NCBI RefSeq assembly: GCF_905475395.1 | Contig: NC_058341.1 | Location: forward strand, 64,735,501-64,799,500 | Reading direction: 5' to 3' | Length of the DNA stretch: 64,000 nt | Source of the DNA: Chrysoperla carnea | Lineage: Eukaryota; Arthropoda; Insecta; Neuroptera; Chrysopidae | Part shown: one piece after another, positions 45,601 to 57,800 of the stretch | Position numbering within the stretch: the stretch's first letter is position 1 | How the letters are laid out: every line of letters begins with the position of its first letter | The notes under the pieces: generated by a model | What the model was told of the DNA's origin: nothing | The model's input: the letters and a program-made list of their open reading frames with translations, nothing else | Database searches by the model: none | Translations under genes and position numbers: made by a program

Positions 45601-48600
45601 TGATGGCTTAGATACTGGCCCAATTTTATTACAAGAATCATGCAAAGTCTTACCAACAGATACAGTCGACACGTTATACAATCGGTAAATACACTTTTGA
45701 CTTTTAGAATCTTCCTGTTTCATTGCAGAACTGTATAAAAATCAATGAGTCCCCCACAAGCAGTCACGGATTAAATGGTAATGGCGCCCTAGACCCAAAG
45801 AAGAGACCTAGTGAATGGTATTCCTTATTCACCCTGGGCACCAGATACCTCGTAGACCAGTTCTGTCACGATATTTGTGTTCAGCGACCCCACAAATCCA
45901 CGAGTAACAAGTTTCGAATCATTTTCATCACTATTAACCCAATTGTGAATTTAATATATTTACGGTCATAATTTAAAATGCATATTATTTATATAAACTG
46001 CATATTTTTAATTTCTTATAAAACAATTTAGGTCACAAAATTTCCTGACACTCTAACGAATCGAAAACCACATTCAAATCCGTCTTACTGTTGAAATTTT
46101 CGAATTTTAGTGAATCGAATTAAAAGTAAACACCTTACTATTTAGGTTAGGTTAGGTTATATTGGCTGTCCACGAAGGACACACTTAGGCTATAGAGCCC
46201 ATTGTGATACCATATATGTGTTTTGTCACCTTTCCGCTGATAATTACATTTATCAGCTACTTATTTATTTTGAGAGGCTGAGTGCACCTTCGTCATTCAT
46301 ACTATGCACAACACCAGCCCATCACAACTATTAATTTTTTGTGTGACGGCGAGAATCGAACCTGTTACCTTAGACATACCCGAACGAAATTGGTTACGCT
46401 ATTTGGTCCGTTTTCTAAATTTGGTATGTTAAAAAATTATTTTTATTTAAACTTTTATTTCTTTTAGATTCTTGTATCCGTCTGGAATTGATGGAGTGGC
46501 CAGAGCTGTTGATATGGTGGCAGATGGATCCGCTCCAAAAATTCCCCAAACAGAAGTTGGGGCAACTTATGATCCAATGCTAAATAAAAAAGAATTGCAA
46601 AAGGTATTTTATAAAAACTATTTCTCAACTTAAATAGAATTTTATTTTATTTATAATTAATATTACAGATTGATTGGTCAAAGTCTGGTCTAGAAATCTA
46701 TAATTTTATTCGTGGGATGGATTCTGTACCAGGTGCATGGTCTCAAATTGAAATTGAAAATGATAATGAAAAAGTAATAGAAGAAGTCCGATTGTTTGGT
46801 GCAAGTTACGATGTCGATACAAAGTTTATAAAAGGCAAAGAAATACATGTTTTAGAAATGTGTGGAACTGGTATTGTCCATGAAAATGGGCTTATTGTAT
46901 TTGGAAGTGATGGCGTTGCTGTAAGTTTTACTTAATTTTACACATGTTGTACCAATAAAATAACCCCCCCCTCTATGTACGAATTTATGACGTGTGTATT
47001 TATGATGTTGATGTTATCATCTAGTTTAAGATTTTAGTGGTATCTTGTCCATTATACCTACATTATACCTGAAAAAAACGTAATTGAAACGAGCAGACCC
47101 GTGCACAAGGGGATCTTTGGAGGGTCAACTCCACCTCCATTGAACATCTTTCCTCATAAATTTGAACTAACAATATAGCGAACAAACAGTTGGTTTGTCC
47201 CCTTACCAACAAAATGAAAATTGTTTTGAAGTCTCTTTCGCTCAACTTTTTGAGTCATACTTTTCAATTTTGCACGATGATTCCCGTGATAAATGGGTCG
47301 ACGAAGTTCAACTGTAGAGAAAACAAATTGCCGAACCGGACGTCAAAAATTCACTCGAAGCACTCGATATTTGCTCTGAAGTTTTGCCTGTATTTTTCTC
47401 TACCTCATAAAAATTCACTCTACTCCTTTTTTCATAACTTGCTAAAAAAATATAACTTCAATAATAACAATTGTTGTTTGAAACATTTGTTCGAAAACTA
47501 CTTGACCTCTAAATTTTCTTGTAAATTCGAACGTGGGATCCACTGTTACTATTGATCCAATATTTTAATATTCATAATAATAAGTATCGATATATTTATA
47601 GATAAATATCCAAAGAGTCAAAGTTGGTACAAAAATGATAACTGCAAATAAATTAGGCCAAAAAAGTGATGTACAAAATAATTTGGTACTAACTCCTGAA
47701 GAGGAGAAGATTATTAATACGATCAACAATATTTGGTCATCAATATTGAATATCGAAGTTGATGAAGATACAGACTTCTTTGCCTCTGGTGCTGGATCCA
47801 TGGATGTAGTTCGGTAAGTAATGAAATTTTTATGCCTAAATTTTATAGTTTTCTATTGACACCCGCTTGAGTATTAGGAGACCAGGCAATTCTTGCTGGC
47901 GAAGGTATTTATTTAATAAAAACTGTATCTAATTTTTAGATTAGTTGAAGAAGTTAAAGATGAAGTACAAGTTGAAATAGAAAAAGATGTCGTTTTCTTG
48001 GCAACTACATTTTCTGAATTTTGTAATGCAGTGATTCTTCTTAAACGTAGTGGAGGAAAAGTTGAAGAAGAAATTGTTTATGATGCTGTTGAATTAAACA
48101 TAAACAAAAAACATTTAAAATTCCCTCGACAATTGTTCATTAATGGCAAATTTGTAAATTCTGAAAGTGGCAAGAAAACACCAGTAATCAACCCTGCAGA
48201 TGAAAGCATTATATGTGAAGTTGAGTGTGCATCAGAAAAAGATGTCAACGCAGCAGTTGCAGCTGCTCTTCATGCCTTTAAGGAAGGCGAATGGTCAAAA
48301 ATAAGTGCCAGAGAACGTGGGGAATTACTAATGAAATTAGCTAACCTTATGGAAGAACATTGTGAAGAATTAGCAACATTAGAATCAATTGACTCCGGCG
48401 CTGTGTACACGCTTGCCTTAAAAACTCACGTAGGCATGAGTATTAACACCTGGAAATACTTTGCTGGATGGGCAGATAAAATTCAAGGAAATACAATTCC
48501 AATTGCTAATGCTAGACCTAATAAAAACTTAAGTTTTACAAAAAAAGAGCCTATTGGTGTTTGTGCATTAATAACACCATGGAATTATCCTTTAATGATG

Positions 48601-51352
48601 TTGTCCTGGAAAATGGCAGCTTGTTTAGCGGCTGGTAATACTGTCATAATAAAACCAGCACAAGTTTGCCCATTAACAGCTTTAAAATTCGCTGAATTAT
48701 CCGCAAAAGCCGGGATACCTCCCGGTGTTATAAACGTTTTAAGTGGTACTGGTTCGGGAGCTGGTCAAGCATTAGCCTCACATCCTGATGTTCGCAAATT
48801 AGGGTTTACAGGAAGTACCGAAATTGGAAAAGTGATAATGAAATCTTGTGCAGATTCAAATTTGAAGAAAGTTTCACTTGAACTTGGTGGAAAATCACCA
48901 TTGGTAGTTTTTGCTGATTGTGATTTAGATAAAGCTGTTCGCTTGGTATGTAAATTTATTCCAGAAAACAAGGTCTAAAATTAATAATAATAAAAATTTC
49001 TTTTTAGGGTATGCAAAGTGTATTTTTCAATAAAGGTGAAAATTGTATCGCAGCAGGAAGGATTTTCGTCGAAGAAAGTATCCATGATAAATTTGTACGA
49101 AAAGTAGTTTCAGAAACTAGAAAAATTAAAATTGGAGATCCGTTAAATCGTGCAACGTCGCATGGACCTCAAAATCACTTAGCTCATCTTAAAAAGTTAA
49201 TTGAATATTGTGAAATTGGGGTGAAAGATGGTGCAACTTTAAAATATGGAGGCCGAAGATTACCTCGTCCAGGATTCTTCTTTGAACCTACCGTATTTAC
49301 CAACGTGACTGATGACATGTTTATTGCAAAAGAAGAATCATTTGGACCAATTATGATTATTTCTAAATTTAAGGATGGGTGAGTTTCTAAAATTTTTTAA
49401 ATTTCATTAAAATTTGTCCATGTTACAAAAAGATTTAAAATTTGAGCCAACAGAGCTGATAGGCTTTTAGTACAGTTTTGAGTATACAGTGTATTTAATT
49501 AAACAATTAATTCAGTTAGTTGTTATTTATATTTGTTAATGTATATGTATATATTTGTTACTCTAGTGATGTGGATGGTGTAATAAAACGTGCTAATAAT
49601 ACAGAGTATGGTTTAGCTTCTGGAGTATTCACATCTGATATGTCAAAAGCTTTAAGATTTGCAGATGCTATTGAAGCTGGTACAGTATTTGTTAATACAT
49701 ACAACAAAACAGATGTTGCTGCACCTTTTGGTGGTTTTAAACAATCTGGTTTTGGAAAAGATTTAGGTAAATAAAACATTATATCTAATAATAAGTAATC
49801 TTAAACACGTCAAATGCGCCACTATTATGTAGATAATAGGACGGGTCCAAAATTCTTTTTAAATTAAAATGTGTAATGAATTTCTTTTGATGCTTTATGG
49901 GTGTTCCTCTATGATAATCGTGTAATGCACTAAAATCTTAGAATTTAGCAGTTAAAAAAGCCTGCTCGCCAATGTGTAGCCAACCGCGATTTGTCTGGCG
50001 AACCGTAATGCTGGTTGCATATACAAATTAACTTTTAATTATATTTTAAATGTCTCTCTGTCTCATAATAATAAACAGTAATGACTGTGTTCGTTAGATA
50101 CAACATTGTTGTTGTTATAGGTCGTTTAAACCAAAGTGGTACCGATAAAAAGAGAGAGTGTAGATTTTAGTGCACATACATATACATATCTACACTATCT
50201 TTTGCTCATAGCTGCAGGGACTGACTAATATGTATAACTAACTGCGCCCCGCGATTAAAAGAGAGTCGTGTTACCCGCAATTAAAAAAAGATTTTGAGAG
50301 TTTTTATCGTTACTGTGTACATTAATCAAGCCTTCTTGAGAAAAATGCTCTAAAAATCTATTTCACGAACTTTTACAAAATCCTTTAAAAAATATGAATC
50401 CTGTATGCTATCCCATAGGAACCGTGCATTTTCCGGGATAAATAAATTAGCCTGTATCATTTTCTGATTCCTAAACTACCACTATCTATGCAAAAAAAAT
50501 CATGCCCATCCTTTGCTCTATGAAAAATTAAAACAAATCTATCCCACGAGAACCAAATTTCATCCAGATCTGTTCAGCCGTTCTGGCGTTATTGGTATCA
50601 AACATTCATCCATCCAAATATAATAGTCAGACCGAGTTCGACAAGCGGGTTTGCAGGCTCGTTTGCCGAGCGGGGCCGCCAATGTGTGGGCTCGGCCTCC
50701 CGCCGAGCGAGTTCGCCAATGAATGATGTACTTTAAAGATCAATATTTTTGTAATCCTTTGATATCCTGGGTTAAGCTGTGTATATGAGCAACTTCGGAT
50801 AGATATTTAAAAAAAAAAACGAGTGTGCTTTAGACCACACGACTCAAGTAATACTTGTTTAGCTCCGTCTTTTTTTTAAATATACATGAGCTGGTTTTGA
50901 ACGCTGGTCTCCGATTCCAGTGTTCTGCCACTAAGCTACTGAGTGTGTAATATTTTATATACTTATAAGTAGTATGACATAGATCTTGCTATGTTGTTGA
51001 AACGTAACTCCTCCTCTATCTTCACTAACTTATATCTTCCTCTCAACTTGATCACACTTTTCCTAACAAGCTTGATCACACATTTAACATCGTAACATCA
51101 TACATTCTCCAGTTCACTCCCCAAGTCAAGCGAACCTAAAGAAGTTGTTTATACCATTTAATATACCAGCAAAAAAAAGGTGATCTGATATCAAAAAGCT
51201 ACTTGAAGCCATTGTTAAACAATTTCAGAAAAAATTTATTTTTATTTATAGAATGACATGTTTTGCTTTTATTGCAATTTAAAATTTTATTTTCAGGTAT
51301 GGAAGCGTTAAATGAATACTTAAAAACTAAATGTGTAACAATAGAATATTAG
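42604..51352 (+). CDS. ALDH1L1: Cytosolic 10-formyltetrahydrofolate dehydrogenase, complete 10-exon gene
   Basis: Converts 10-formyl-THF to THF and CO2 with NADP+. Exons: 42604-42612, 44381-44748, 45550-45684, 46468-46603, 46669-46920, 47602-47813, 47940-48945, 49008-49378, 49567-49766, 51297-51352; all have GT..AG introns and the phases join without error, giving 914 residues (human protein about 902). Exon 1 encodes only MSN. The N-terminal formyl hydrolase carries His111 and Asp147 (in DDGLDTG). The middle acyl-carrier segment has its phosphopantetheine serine at 366 (GAGSMDVV). The aldehyde dehydrogenase half has Glu685 (LELGGK) and Cys719 (KGENC). The protein ends KCVTIEY. Introns 1, 3 and 9 hold transposons; no coding damage was seen. 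A mitochondrial ALDH1L2 reading is less likely because no leader precedes the hydrolase domain. Confidence 0.96.
42661..43145 (-). mobile_element. Non-autonomous Helitron in ALDH1L1 intron 1
   Basis: Minus strand begins TCTATATACTATAAATGCG, AAAGTAAGCATGTTTGTTTG and ends CCCAGCGAAGCGGGTGGGTA. The exact 3' end is unclear because the CTRR terminus is mutated. Starts about 50 bases after the three-codon first exon. Confidence 0.6.
43150..43430 (+). mobile_element. Partial non-autonomous Helitron
   Basis: CTAGCAAG, TTAGTTTTTACAGATGCTCC and ATTACTATTTTTAA blocks match the 1240-2283 family, plus orientation, lacking the 3' end. Abuts the Helitron at 42661-43145. Confidence 0.5.
43516..43947 (+). 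mobile_element. Hairpin element B, second copy, in ALDH1L1 intron 1
   Basis: TAACCGACTTCAAAAAAGG start, TTGAAGCCGGTTTTT end. The stem and the loop TTAATGTAGCAAACTGTTCT are nearly identical to the copy at 10117-10732 although the 5' half is shorter. Confidence 0.65.
46144..46416 (-). mobile_element. tRNA-derived SINE in ALDH1L1 intron 3, ending in telomere-like repeat
   Basis: Minus strand: AGCGTAACCAATTTCG (A-box side), GGTTCGATTCTCGCC (B box), a GGTGCACTCAGCCTCTC body and an AACCTAACCTAACCTAAA end. A related, diverged copy is at 30070-30235. Confidence 0.65.
50480..50640 (+). repeat. Non-LTR retroposon 3'-end-like fragment
   Basis: ACCAAATTTCATCCAGATCT, GTTCAGCCGTTCTGGCG and AACATTCATCCATCCAAATA resemble insect RTE-type 3' ends. 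Within ALDH1L1 intron 9. Confidence 0.4.
50812..50950 (-). mobile_element. tRNA-derived SINE in ALDH1L1 intron 9
   Basis: Minus strand: CTCAGTAGCTTAGTGGCAGA (A box) and GCGTTCAAAACC (decayed B box), then a tail GAGTCGTGTGGTCTAAAGCA ending in a T-run. Confidence 0.6.
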
Positions 51353-51597
51353 ATTAGTAAAGTAATTTTTTAGTATTAAATTTAATAATTTATTAATAAG
51401 CTGCATTTATAATATTTAAGTAGATATAATTATTATTATCAAAAAGTATTTTTATTATTATTTTAATAATAATTTTAGACAATAATTTTTGTAAAAACTA
51501 ATCAATCGACTGATATTAAGAAAACAATCTATTTATTTTTATTTTGTTTATACATATTATATAATTAATTAATTAATTTTGTTAATAGTTACATACA

Positions 51598-51607
51598 AAT
51601 AAATAAA
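51598..51607 (+). terminator. Polyadenylation signals of ALDH1L1
   Basis: Two overlapping AATAAA hexamers about 250 bases after the ALDH1L1 stop codon. No earlier perfect hexamer was noted in the 3' region. Confidence 0.45.
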
Positions 51608-54052
51608 GAATTCTCATGTAAAGCATAAATTTATTTAAAAACCAAGCTCAGGGGAAAATAGTTTTTGGGGTAATAAATTTTCTGTAATAACTGATAACTA
51701 ACTTAAATAACTAGCCGTTATCCACAATATTGACTTTAATTCCCTTACCTTCACTTAAATCCTCTCTTGTTCACTATTAAATGGACTTTAAAATTTGGTG
51801 CGGAACAATAATTTTTTTGAAAATAATATACTGCCCATACTATTTGCTGATAATGTGGTATTCTAAGTAATGAACTCAAAAATGACGGTTTGTATGTATT
51901 TTCATACAAACTTCCATCAGCTATTTCACCTCTTTAGGAGATGAATTTCGAAAAATCCTACCCTAAATAATACCTACAGCATAAAATCAATATTCTCTCG
52001 AAATTTCATACTTCTGTCATTAAATATTTATAAAAGTATCTTTCTTATTTTAAATAATTTTTTTTTATCATCAAAATCGGAACTGTTATTGAAGACTTTC
52101 GAGTAAAAACGCTCGTTAATGCGGCTATTAATATTGTTTAAAAAGGGTGACCTTATAAATATTGCTTCTTGGGAGCTTGAATTCCAATAAATTTTCATCC
52201 TACTTTCCGTCCCCAAAACCTTTAAATATGTCATCAAGAAGATGATGGTTTATAACATCGATCGGAGTTGTAAATAGGGCGTTTTGTTATTGATAGCAGA
52301 AAATGGTACCAGTAAATTAAACTTATCAAGACAAATGGAAAAGCTCTTTACCAAACTTCGAACTTAGACCTGATTCGGGAGATGTGGGTATAGGTTAAAA
52401 TAGAAAGATTTATGAATTCACAAACCTAACAAATTAATTAAATTATTAGATTCACTTTAGAATATAGAGGTGGACTATCATAAAACAATAATTGATTGTA
52501 AATTGATTTAATTGGGTAGTTAATACTAAAAAATATATTTTGTTGTCTTTATTAATAAAGAAAATAAAAAAATAATTCAAATATATTTTTTAAATTATTT
52601 CAACAATACAGTTAACATTACACTTAGATGTGGTAGGTATCAAATTATACATATATAAATATAGATACAGGGGGGTTATATTGTGTATTACATAACACAT
52701 AATGTCTTAGGCCTAAGACATGAGGGTCAAGAAACAAAATATTATAATTTTTGGAAAAAAGTCAAAATTTTCGGAAAATATTAAGAAAACACAAATATAA
52801 AAATAGCAAAAAAATACATTTTTTGTTAGCAAATTTTCCTATGTTAAAAAATTCTTTTTGTATTATTCCATCCAGCTATTCAATTGTTGGTTTCACAATA
52901 CAATTAGTGCAACATACTTTATTTTCTTAAGTACCTACCCAATAATTTATCTGAAAATTTATTCAAGTTGAAGATTATATTTACACTTAACAAAATGTGA
53001 TAAGATAACAATGACTATTTAATAACATCTTCTGATTATTTCAAAATATTTTGAGTTCTAGATTAAAATGATCAGTGTTTTAATAGTTACTTTCTCAAAT
53101 TTTTCTTAAATTTAATGTAAGTTTAAAGTTTTAAATATGTTTTAAAATATACAAACTGCTTTAGAATAACATAAATAACGGTATATCTATGCAGTTCTAT
53201 AACATATCTAGATACAAATATCTAGATAGGTATAAGGCAAGTGAAGCATATTTAGAATACCAGTTTTTACTTGTTTAATTACTAGAAAAACAAAGGACTA
53301 ACCCGATAAAAAATGCATAAAATTTTTGAAAAATTGTTACCTTAAAGCAAAACAAAAATTACTAACCCTCTCAAAAATGCCATCAAACAAAAAATCTCCA
53401 AAATCGTGATTTTACTTAGGGTGCAGGTAATTTGGAATTTTGGTATTCCAAATTATATTCGATTTTTTTCTTTGATAATTGCTTGCACTTTTAATTATTA
53501 AATTAATATATTTTTGATATGCCTGTATTGGCCATCGAGAATTAAGTGTACTGGTGGTACTTCTGTTGGTTTTACAAATTCTGCGAAATGCTAAAACCAT
53601 TGCTTTAATAAGTTAGTTTGGATCCATCCCGATGGGCATCAGACTTTTTTTCACGGACAAATATTCCTATATCGACTGTTCATTCAGACTTGGAATAGCA
53701 AAGCAAAGTCGCAATAATTACTGATATTGCATCAAATTTTGAGAAAGCATTCAAAAATAGATTCCCTGGCAATACTAATACGGTTAGGTACTGAACAAGT
53801 TGATTATTCAAATGATGTTGATGATATAAGCATCGAAGTTATAAGTATTAAAAATTAATAACTGCAAAAGCAGTTTTTAATTTTCAAAATTTAAAAAGTG
53901 TCTTTGAATGTATCTAAATATTCTAGATACCGTGATTGATATCTAGATACATTTTAAAAATATGTATCTCTATCTATATTAAGATGCAATTTGAGGGTAT
54001 CTATTACAGCTCTGTAGGTATCTGTGTAATGATGTGGCATTATTAATATTTA
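51608..54052. other. Intergenic region downstream of ALDH1L1
   Basis: Contains the 51970-52110 dispersed repeat and TCTAGATA-rich sequence (53200-53240, 53920-53960). A minus frame (53412-53600) is short and unrecognised. No gene supported. Confidence 0.4.
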
Positions 54053-54519
54053 CTAGCTTGACTCGTGCGGAATTCCGCTCCCGTAGTTACCGTAACCCGT
54101 GGCTTAAAACAATAAACAACAAATTTCATACAAAAATGGTGAAAAAATCAAAAGTTCTTATATTAATATTAGGAGAACATGTATTAAAAACAGTAATTTT
54201 ATGTCTAACGTATTCGTTGAGCATCCGTAAAAACTAATATGTTTGCCTAATAATGTTTTAAGTATTAAATGTCTAGAGAATTGTAAAAAAACCAACATGT
54301 TTGCCTAATAAAAAATCATTAAAATTTATGTTCTTTCGTTCAAATTATTTGCCTAGCGTGTTTTTTCCTCGGCGGTAAATTTTTAGAACGGGAGTATATT
54401 CTTCGTCAAACCTAGACATAATAAGCTTGAAAATGAAGGGTGAATCATGGAATTTGAGATAAAGGAATAAGGAAGATAAGGGTAGGACAGAAATAATACT
54501 TGCTAAATAATATATAAGA
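54053..54519 (-). mobile_element. Non-autonomous Helitron
   Basis: On the minus strand starts TCTTATATATT after A and ends CACGAGTCAAGCTAG before T, both Helitron rules. Same family as 1240-2283 and 60269-60666. Lies between ALDH1L1 and the C11orf54-type gene. Confidence 0.7.
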
Positions 54520-54625
54520 TTTTTTGTATACAAAATAAATTTTTATTGCAAGGGATACCGGTGACCGTAGGCACACCTCGAAAACCAGAAACTGCAGCCC
54601 AAAACCAGAGAGTTTACAGCCTTAT

Positions 54626-54740
54626 AGAGTTCGTACAAAACAAAGTAGCACTGAACAAGAGAGAGTGTAGATACGAGTGCACATACATATACATCATACA
54701 CTCTCTCTTGTTCGGTGCCACTTTGTTTTGTACGAACTCT
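54626..54740. repeat. 115-base near-perfect hairpin upstream of the C11orf54-type gene
   Basis: 45-base arms from AGAGTTCGTACAAAACAAAG to its complement with about three mismatches. The loop region GTGCACATACATATACAT is shared with 50131-50202 in ALDH1L1 intron 9. It lies 100 bases before the start codon. Confidence 0.7.
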
Positions 54741-54840
54741 ACTTTGAAATTTTCAAAGACGCAGACACGACGTTTTGTTGAGAACAATTTTTTTGTTTCA
54801 AACTATAATCCAAAATTTGTCTGTTTCAAATAGATTCCAA

Positions 54841-57800
54841 ATGGCGCTGGATATAAAAAATTTGAAATTAGAACAAAAAATTTTACATCAACCACCCTTA
54901 AATGAAGTCGCCGAAGGTAAATATACGAATTTATTAAGTCTTTCAAACAATATATCCTAAATTTTTCGATTCATCATTTTAGTTCTTAATAATGGTCTAA
55001 AGAATAACTTTTCAACTGTTCAAGTTGAAGTTGTTGATTGTCCAGATTTAACTCAGCGACCATTTACTTTAGCTTGCAAAGGTACGTTTTGTTATAAACA
55101 AAGTTTAAAGAAAATGGGACGCCAAAATTTTGATTTTCCTTTGAAAATAAAATTTTTATAATAGAAAAGACGATGAATAATAAAATGAACCTCTAAAAGG
55201 TTTTTGAATTTACTGAGCCCATATTTTTAATTAGTAAAGATTTAGGCGCTAGTGTAGGCGCTGAGTGGGTTTCGTATTCATTTACAGGTCCTACCGAACA
55301 AGGAGTGTATTTCGACGTATTTTGAATTATTAAATCAGAATTTTCACTTGCTCATCGCTCAGAGTGAGGGTGGGGTAATTGTTAATAACAAATTAATTGT
55401 TTATACGGCCATACCCCTTAAACTATTGAAATTTTTTGAAACAATTACCATTTTATTCTACATGTAAAAACAAATAGAACCGGAGATATGGTTAAAATTG
55501 TGAACAAAATGATAGTGCATAAGGTCTGCTCGCAGCGCTTGATTTGAAACGTCCGTAGATTGGCCAATAAATAATATTTTTGTACTTTAAGGTACTCATT
55601 ATACCATGTATATATGAAATATACATAGTATATTAAGTTTAGTCCAAGTTTGTAACGCTTAAAAATAATGATGATAGGAAAAAAATTTTGTCATAGGTGT
55701 TCATAAAATCACCTAATTAGTCCATTTCCGGTTGTCCGTCTGTCCGTCTGTGGACACGATAACTCAAAAACGAAAAAAGATATCGAGCTGAAATTTTTAC
55801 AGCGTACTCAGGACGTAAAAAGTGAGGTCAAGTTCGTAAATAGCATCATAGGTCAATTGGGTCTTGGGTCCGTAGAACCCATCTTGTAAACCGTTAGGGA
55901 TAGAACAAAAGTTAAATGTAAAAAATGTTCCTTATCAAAAATTAAACAACTTTTGTTTGAAACATTTTTTCGTAAACATCACTGTTTACCCGCGAGGGCG
56001 CCAATTAGGCGGACATTTTATAATATGTACTAAACTTGATTATCAGTTATGTATGTGTCACATGTTTGCATATGTAATGTGATAAAGAAATCAACACTGA
56101 CTATACATGGTATTTCAAAAATTAACTCAGTCAATTGTTTGTTTTCACTTGTATTATTTAAGTTAAATATTATAGGTAATAATTGTCACCAGGAGATCGG
56201 ATAATGTTGGGCGGAACATTTAATATGTCAACTATTTTATTAAAAATGATTTTTATGATGTGAGTTGTAAAATGATTGTAGAAAATTTCATTGAAATAAT
56301 TGTGAATAGAATTATTTAAAAATGAATTTTATACAAAAGTATTTTATGGACTCTGCAATTCCTAAATGGTTATTTGCATTATTATAAAGTCTTCCATACA
56401 ATTCCTTACCTTTGCTTTCCTCATTTAACTCTGATGATTTTGTATCAGTGAGACGGAAATCTGTAGACAAGAGAGTATTTCTTCTATATTCTACGGTAAG
56501 TCAAGAGGTAACATTAATTGCTGCAAGTTTCTTGAAGCTGGGGACTTGCTTGTTACTATGCAATAGTAACAAAGCTAGCACGATTGTGCTACCTTCGTTA
56601 CTATGTTAAGTTTTATCATTATTCCGACCCGCTATTAGTTTATAAGAAAACTCCATAATTATAAGAGGAGAAAATTGCAAACTAGTTATAGTTTAAGTTT
56701 CTTTTTTGTTTTTTTAAATATGTCTATTAAAACTTTAGTTATTGCAACCGAACGCGAATGTATGATGAAATTTTGGGTAAAATCGTGTAACTTGAAAAAA
56801 TAGACAAACTTTGAAAAGTTTTATCTCCGAAACTAGCGATTCTATAAAAATCGGCTTAATCTCAAATTATAACAAATTTAACCTTCTTTAAAAATAAATT
56901 ACAAATGTTGATGAAAACTTTCCTTCGAGGTCAAAATAAAACATACCAGATTTGATGCAACGTTTACCCCCTTTGAATGTTTAATTTGATTGAATCAAAA
57001 TTGATTTATACATTCGCGTTCGGTTGCAATAACACAAGTTTTAATAGAGATATTTGAAAAATAAAAGATTCCTACACTCGAACGAATTTGCAATTTTCTT
57101 ATATATAACTATGTGGAGTTTTCTTTCGCTAAGGGCTCGCTTTCGACTTTCGATAAACTAATTGCTCGAAAATGGTAGAACTAAATAATTACAATCGTCT
57201 CGGCTTCCTTGCTATTTCTATTGGTCATATCAAGACGAATAAAAAAAATACAAATTTGTTTTATATGTAGAATAAAATGATATATTTGTTTTCAAAAATT
57301 TCAATAGTTTAGGAGCTATGACCGTATAAACCATTAATTTGTTTATAACAATCCCCCCCCCCACTCTGAGCGATAAGCAAGTTGAAAATTCGGATTCAGC
57401 GGATCAAAATACGTCGAAATACACTGCGGTGGCATCTGTTAAAGCACACGAAACCCACTTAGCGCCTACACTAATAAGGCAATCAGAAAGTATGAAATAG
57501 AAGGAGACATTATTTTTAAAAAAGTTGAATAATCGGTTTAAAATTTTAGACCTCGCACAATTTAGATGTAATCTGCATTTCGGTCAAACTTTTTCAAATT
57601 TTGGGAAATGATAGTTTAAGTCATTCTAAAGAAAAGTTCCCATGGCCACAAGTCATGAAAATGACAGTATTTCAAGTTATCGCTAAATTAAAGTTTGAAA
57701 ATGTACTCATTTGTATAATAACTACATGCATACATGTGTTTTTTAATGTTATGGTGTTGTTTTTAATTCTTGTTTTTTTAAAGAATATGTTACGAAATTC

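Noticed and set aside
45723-45971. 82-residue frame in ALDH1L1 intron 3
   Set aside because: Less AT-rich and perhaps part of an old repeat, but no splice context or recognised domain.
47190-47555. 121-residue plus-strand frame in ALDH1L1 intron 5
   Set aside because: Composition is not protein-like, no splice partners, and it lies wholly between well-supported exons.
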